Below are positions 6,633-10,865 of a stretch of DNA of 10,865 bases, in pieces; the stretch's first letter is position 1; each line of letters starts with the position of its first letter. This stretch comes from Cephalothrix spiralis (taxonomy: Eukaryota; Nemertea; Palaeonemertea; Archinemertea; Cephalotrichidae), in contig JAUCNG010390923.1 of NCBI GenBank assembly GCA_032353305.1, forward strand, positions 1-10,865. Direction: 5' to 3'. Below the pieces are notes generated by a model, which saw only the letters and a list, made by a program, of their open reading frames with translations, was not told where the DNA came from and did not search any database. Made by a program: the position numbers and the translations under genes.

Positions 6633-8228
6633 ATGGCAACCGCAGCAGGCTTCAACGAGAGTGCCGAATGTTCAGTCTGCTTAGAACCGTTTGAAGATCC
6701 TGTAATGCTCATTTGCGGACATTCATTTTGCCGCAAATGCATTCGAACTATTGAAACACGTGAAGGGAAAAACAATGTCAGTTGCCCTTCTTGCAGAAGA
6801 CGAGGAGTACTTGTGAATTTCAAAAACGTCGACGAGCTGCCTACAAATTACGCACTGCAAAATGTGACATCTGCTCAGCAAACTGTTCAAGGTAAATGTC
6901 CAGCCTGCTTCGAATTGAAACAACTTTCAAGCTGCAAATGCTGCCAAATGTTCATCTGTAAAGAATGCAATGTCGTCCACATTAAAATAAAGAAACAGAA
7001 CCTAACAGACGCCATTGCCAAATTCGAAGTAAAAGTAAAGCAGGCATCAAAGATCTCTTCAGAAAGGAATGTGAACTTCAAAGAATTTGAAAAATCAGCC
7101 AACGCACATTTGATGGGATTAGTAAGCCATGACATGAAAAGTTTGCTTGGACGATATTTGAACAAGGATGCAGCAACCAAATTCATTTCTAGTACAAAAC
7201 AACTACACACAAGAGCAAAAGAGTTACAGAAACCTTCAAATACTAACTGGGAAGAAATTCAAGACATTTGTGATAAGTTAGATGCTTTAGAAATATTAGA
7301 AAAAGGATTAAATCCAAATGATGACGTTGATGTTTGCTTCAAATTGAACTTAGAAGAAATGATTAAAATGGGATTGATAGAGATAACGATGAAGAAACGG
7401 AAAGAAAGAATTGGTCGGAAATTGAATTACACTAATATGAAGGTGATCGCAACACAATCACTTCCTTCATTAAAACAACTTATTCGTGGGTTACTATTAG
7501 TAGACCATACAATAAAAATATTAAGTGGTGATTGGGAAAAGCCCTCATTTCTAACTACATGTACATTAATGGATGATTCCTCGAAATTAATTGAAAATGA
7601 TACAGTTGAATTGAAAGACCGTTTATATGGATTAGATATCTTGTCTACAGGAGAATATGTTTCAGTATCATATGATGGAAAGTTGGTCATCTTTAATGGT
7701 TCTAAAACACTTTCAAAATCAGCCATTAAATGGGAGAAAATTGGTTTTGGTTGGACAACAGATGTTGCAGTAAACAATGATGAAATATTCAGCGTAAATC
7801 ATACTAACACTTGTATTTTAGAGTTGAGAAGAGATGGAAAAACAGTAAGAAAATTTAGTGAGGGATTAATAAGTTCAGCACGTGCAATAAGAGTAGGAAA
7901 GAATCAAATGGTTTACGTCGGAGATGGATGTGGCATTAAACTTTTTGCTTACGACGGGAAGCTAGTAAAAAAAGTCGATATCAAAGGTATTCATTCTAGA
8001 GGATTATCGATTGATAGTGATGGGAATGTTTTATGTGTAGTCAATGAATACCGTAAAAATTTTCTGAATATTTACAGTCCAGAACTAGAGCTTATTGCTT
8101 TTTATGATAATGGAGAAATGTTGATTGCAGCAGCTTGTTTCGTTCCTAACGGCGCGATCCTGATTTTGGAAAGCAAACCTGACCACCGAGGACCTAATTA
8201 TTATACAAGTAAAATCCTTTCAACATAA
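6633..8228 (+). CDS. TRIM-like RING / B-box / coiled-coil / beta-propeller protein, paralogue 2
   Basis: A 531-residue paralogue of the gene at 2321 with the same architecture. All eight RING ligands are kept at residues 13-54 and the B-box-like cysteines and H116 are kept. It differs by about 20 substitutions in the first 222 residues and about 70 in the rest. Length differences are LEK inserted near the end of the coiled coil, one codon in the propeller (GWTT for GLE) and two codons near the C-terminus; both proteins end TSKILST. The ATG at 6633 follows an acceptor AG at 6627-6628 and is preferred to an in-frame TTG at 6591 that would lie inside the putative intron. No frameshift or stop interrupts it, so it looks functional. 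The likely role is ubiquitin ligation directed by the propeller; its partner is unknown. Confidence 0.93.
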   Translation: MATAAGFNESAECSVCLEPFEDPVMLICGHSFCRKCIRTIETREGKNNVSCPSCRRRGVLVNFKNVDELPTNYALQNVTSAQQTVQGKCPACFELKQLSSCKCCQMFICKECNVVHIKIKKQNLTDAIAKFEVKVKQASKISSERNVNFKEFEKSANAHLMGLVSHDMKSLLGRYLNKDAATKFISSTKQLHTRAKELQKPSNTNWEEIQDICDKLDALEILEKGLNPNDDVDVCFKLNLEEMIKMGLIEITMKKRKERIGRKLNYTNMKVIATQSLPSLKQLIRGLLLVDHTIKILSGDWEKPSFLTTCTLMDDSSKLIENDTVELKDRLYGLDILSTGEYVSVSYDGKLVIFNGSKTLSKSAIKWEKIGFGWTTDVAVNNDEIFSVNHTNTCILELRRDGKTVRKFSEGLISSARAIRVGKNQMVYVGDGCGIKLFAYDGKLVKKVDIKGIHSRGLSIDSDGNVLCVVNEYRKNFLNIYSPELELIAFYDNGEMLIAAACFVPNGAILILESKPDHRGPNYYTSKILST

Positions 8229-8375
8229 ACTTTAATCGAATATGGTAATACACGTATAGATATATAATTATGTTTGTAGTAACGAACAACAAGAAAACTT
8301 TCTTGCTCAATGTCATGTATAGGCCTACTATTTTGGAAATGTATGGAAATGTAGTTGATTTTAATGTAATTTTCA

Positions 8376-8406
8376 AATAAACCACTTTCGTGGCAAAATT
8401 AATAAA
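8376..8406 (+). terminator. Poly(A) signals of gene 2
   Basis: AATAAA occurs at 8376-8381 and 8401-8406, the same pair and spacing as after gene 1. The 3' flank (8229-8420) is strongly similar to that of gene 1, including CACGTATAGATATATAATTA, but contains a short extra repeat (GGAAATGTATGGAAATGTAG) before the signals. Confidence 0.72.
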
Positions 8407-8569
8407 GAGCGAAATTTATGTTCATTATTTATCGATGACTTTGATTGATAATACGATTTAAGATATCAATAGAAATAAATACAATTTCGATAGTTATCAT
8501 ATATTTGTATAGGTCACAATAAAACATGCATTTAAATGAAGCGTAAAAATCCAAAATTATGTCTAAAAA

Positions 8570-8692
8570 AAATATTTAAAATTTTGACATTTTATTGACA
8601 AACTATTAACGTTTCGAACCCTATCTAGGAATCGATGTTGATCCCTAGATTCGAAAAGTTAGTTTGTCATTAAAATGACTAAATTTTAAACA
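8570..8692. repeat. Long imperfect palindrome (hairpin) after gene 2
   Basis: This is the homologue of the palindrome at 4494-4632. The left arm (about 8575-8630) carries GACAAACTATTAACGTTTCG and the right arm (about 8641-8690) carries TCGAAAAGTTAGTTTGTC. The loop here holds only one ATCGATGTTGATCC, where the first copy has two. Confidence 0.78.
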
Positions 8693-8957
8693 TTTGTTTT
8701 CGACTTATTTGTGGAGTTTTACATCACATTGTTTTTCTTGTGTCATGTATAGCTTTTAAGTAAAAACATCCATTTTAAGAATAACATATCAATCGCATCG
8801 AAGAAAAACGTAGGCTTGCTTTATTGAAAGTTTTACAGAACAGCTTTTCAAAATATTCTGTTGGTGGCTGACGAAAAATGTACTTGAGACAAAAAAAAAT
8901 TTTAATTTCGTCGGCGGCAAAAAATTGAATTCTGCAGTATAATTTTTACTTTTTATG
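8693..8957. other. Spacer homologous to 4640-4918
   Basis: No gene is visible. The stretch aligns with the corresponding region after gene 1 through TTTGTGGAGTTTTAC, CTGTTGGTGGC, TTCGTC(A/G)GCGGCAA and ATTCTGCAGTAT, and is part of the tandem unit. Confidence 0.65.
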
Positions 8958-9493
8958 CACAGGGTGTCTCAATATTATTGAAAACAAGCCAGATGACGTC
9001 ATATTGTGACTTGACCATATCGCTGATAGTGATCACAAAACAGAACATGGTCTTCTCTATCAAATATAATAAAATTTGGTGCAAGTCTGTTTTAAGACAA
9101 ATGAGCTACATACACTTCCCAAAGGTCCAAAATGTTATATTTCCACAGTAGGTGGTTCAATCTATTATAAATGAATGTCCTTTCCCTTATGATTTTTAAA
9201 ATTTCTGATTCAATTTACTATCGCAAAAGAATGATTAAATATTGAAACGCAATGGCAAATATTCACAAGATTAAATAGTGATTGAAAATAGCATTCTCTC
9301 GATTAAGTATGGAATTTAGGCTGGGGAAAATGAAACCAGAGGTTTTTCGGGAGAAGCATAGTTATGAAACGATCTGGACCAAAGCTGTTTTATTCGGGAG
9401 AGAAGACTATGCTCTTCAATGTTTTTTTTTGCAATAATTTAGATATTCATAATTGAGTCTCAGTATGTTATAAATTTTATTGAGACAACCAGT
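8958..9493. mobile_element. Non-autonomous mariner-type element, downstream of gene 2
   Basis: The counterpart of the element at 4920-5517. The left end keeps ACAGGGTGTCTCAATA (from 8959), closer to the right-end consensus than the copy after gene 1. The right end is decayed (TTTTATTGAGACAACCAGT). The TA on the left has become CA. The interior carries TGACGTCA at 8994-9001 and the same landmarks (AAATTTGGTGCAAGTCTGTT, AGTAGGTGGT). It is about 60 bp shorter than the first copy, with no coding frame. Confidence 0.6.
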
Positions 9494-9804
9494 TGATATA
9501 TTGTTACAGGTTCATAGTGTAAAAATCGTTTATTTGTAATTAAGTGTTGTTTTGTAAAAAGCATGCAGTAGGTGACATTTGAAAATTTTCAATTGTACAA
9601 TAATTAATGGGTCTACACTCTACAGACAAGTGATAGGCCATAATAATGACTTAATTCAGAATATCATGGCATTAATAATTATTATACCCATATCATTTCT
9701 TTGAATAAGTAAAAAAAACGCATTAACAACATGGAGCCATTTAAATATGGATTTAACATCGGAGAAATAATCATAATGAGATAAATTTGGACAAGTTAAA
9801 TAAG
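9494..9804 (+). promoter_or_regulatory. Conserved upstream block and putative 5'UTR exon of gene 3
   Basis: The third copy of the block seen before genes 1 and 2, with GTTCATAGTGTAAAAA, GACATTTGAAA, AACATGGAGCC, GGATTTAACATCGGAGAAAT and the donor-like AAG|GTAAGATAGCTG at 9804/9805. The last exon base triplet is AAG instead of CAG, which is still acceptable at a donor. The short upstream frame (ATG 9731) is extended by one-base changes and ends at TAA 9782-9784, 17 codons instead of 8. Confidence 0.43.
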
Positions 9805-10712
9805 GTAAGATAGCTGAAAATAATATGAAATGTATAAAATGCAGTAGACATTTAAATAAACTGCACGGGGGTGCAAAATAAGCGCTACAGGATAGCTCAA
9901 AACGCAATTAAGCAGGCGGGGATTTTTATAATCACTAGAAAAAAATACGCCGGCAAATAGAACAAAGGAGAAGAATAATTTATAAAAAATAGCTTTCAGC
10001 TTTAATTAGCCTTTTTTTCTTTTTCCATACATGAACGGTATACCTGAGCGACAGATTATTATTGTATCGCGACCACAAACGGGGACTTAACGTTGACGGA
10101 TTTCTGTAAATCGCTTTACGCTGATCTAGAAACAATAAATTTGATTGGAGATTTTCACTGCTAGCTTTAAAAAATGATTCCATTATAATATTTTACCACT
10201 TGTATATTCCTACAAGACAAATATTATATGTATATATATATATACTACCATTTAAATCTATTCCCATTCAATTGATACTATAGTGAATTACCGTCACGCA
10301 TTACCGTCACGCATTACTAAATACGAGCGATTTGAAAAAAACTTTAATATTCAAACGAGATCTTGGAAATTTCACCGAGACCGAGAGTCAAACTTAAATT
10401 TTTTAAGTGCGCTATATCTGAGTACTGCTTGGCCGGATGCGAGGTTTCAGCAGAAAGATTAGAAGCCCATGCAGCTTTTTAGCGATACCATAAACATTTA
10501 TTTAAAATTGTAGCCTAAATTTGAATCACAATTTGCTTAACTTTTCTCGAAATTTATTCAAACCTTTTTTCTTGATACTTGGTACATTTCATACTACATG
10601 TATACTGAAAAGTCAGTCAAACGCAACAATTTTTTTAAACTTTCGCCTGCGGATTCGTGAACAAATCAATAAAAATTGCCCCAATCTAAAACTTTAATTT
10701 GCCACGTTTCAG
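9805..10712 (+). other. Putative 5'UTR intron of gene 3
   Basis: The interval starts GTAAGATAGCTG and ends CCACGTTTCAG four bases before the ATG, for a length of 908 bases. The part at about 9900-9960 matches 6310-6370 in the gene 2 intron and the last 60 bases match the other two acceptor regions. The middle (about 9970-10640) has no counterpart in the window and no recognisable gene. It contains a TA run at 10231-10244 and a 13-base tandem repeat. Confidence 0.48.
10287..10317. repeat. 13-base tandem repeat ATTACCGTCACGC
   Basis: Two perfect copies (10287-10299 and 10300-10312) are followed by a partial third (ATTAC, 10313-10317). Each copy contains two CpG in an otherwise CpG-poor region. 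It is too short to assign a function. Confidence 0.9.
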
Positions 10713-10716
10713 AATA

Positions 10717-10865
10717 ATGGCAACCGCAGCAGGCTTCAACGAGAATGCCGAATGTTCAGTCTGCTTAGAACAATTTGAAGATCCTGTAATGCTCATTTGC
10801 GGACATTCATTTTGCCGCAAATGCATTCGAAATATTGAAACACGTGAAGGGAAAAACAATGTCAG
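10717..10865 (+). CDS. TRIM-like RING protein, paralogue 3 (5' part only)
   Basis: The window ends 149 bases into this gene, so only 49 residues can be read. They contain the RING ligands C13, C16, C28, H30, C33 and C36; the last two lie just beyond the edge. The start MATAAGFNENAECSVC is identical to gene 1. Over the visible part it differs from gene 1 by two bases (I17L and one silent change) and from gene 2 by four, so it is at least as close to gene 1 as to its neighbour. The ATG follows an acceptor AG at 10711-10712 with the same AATA leader as gene 1. The architecture of the rest is assumed from the paralogues. Confidence 0.9.
   Translation, partial: MATAAGFNENAECSVCLEQFEDPVMLICGHSFCRKCIRNIETREGKNNV

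Larger units (their letters stand above)
1240..10865 (+). repeat. Tandem array of a 4.1-4.3 kb gene-bearing unit
   Basis: Coding exons, 3' flanks, palindromes, mariner-type elements, upstream blocks and acceptor regions occur in the same order and orientation in successive units. ATG-to-ATG distances are 4312 and 4084 bases. The left boundary of the array is around 1240-1370, because nothing further left matches any unit; only the right half of the mariner-type element is present there. The right boundary is outside the window. Confidence 0.88.

Noticed and set aside
9656-10183. Minus-strand frames of 83 and 67 codons upstream of gene 3
   Set aside because: Low-complexity translation without domains. 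The first lies over the conserved upstream block, and its frame is not kept in the other two units.
10231-10244. TA run as a TATA box for gene 3
   Set aside because: It is a simple dinucleotide repeat inside the putative intron, nearly 490 bases from the ATG, with no counterpart in the other units.

Overview
The window looks like animal nuclear DNA, most likely from a mollusc or another lophotrochozoan. It is AT-rich and mostly non-coding. Its coding exons are preceded by pyrimidine-AG splice acceptors and followed by AATAAA signals, and it carries a tRNA-derived SINE and several foldback or MITE-like elements. The gene type, a RING / B-box-like / coiled-coil / beta-propeller (TRIM-like) protein in tandem copies, is strongly expanded in bivalves and relatives. 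The taxon is an inference from these traits, not a sequence match.

Layout. Positions 1-1240 hold no gene: a palindromic MITE-like element (about 119-383) and a diverged 231-bp-period tandem duplication (713-1140). From about 1240 to the right edge lies a tandem array of a roughly 4.1-4.3 kb unit. Each unit has a conserved upstream block ending in a splice-donor-like CAG/AAG|GTAAGA, a probable 5'UTR intron, a single coding exon opening with ATGGCAACCGC just after an acceptor, a conserved 3' flank with two AATAAA signals, a hairpin-forming palindrome, and a mariner-type non-autonomous element carrying TGACGTCA. Gene 1 is 2321-3898 (525 aa), gene 2 is 6633-8228 (531 aa), and gene 3 starts at 10717 and runs off the window. 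ATG-to-ATG spacing is 4312 and 4084 bp, so the array continues to the right.

The units differ by later events. A SINE sits downstream of gene 1 but is absent at the same place downstream of gene 2. A second, TIR-less copy of the mariner-type interior lies in the putative 5'UTR intron of gene 2 only.

The three genes are paralogues that probably encode E3 ubiquitin ligases, each with a constant catalytic end and a variable propeller. The RING-to-coiled-coil half is about 9% different in protein between genes 1 and 2, with one stretch differing at a single base in 136. The propeller half differs at about 23% of residues, and in one 207-base stretch I counted about 19 replaced codons against 3 silent changes. 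This pattern, homogenised effector end and diversifying recognition end in a tandem array, is what an expanding recognition-receptor family would show. It is the most interesting signal here.
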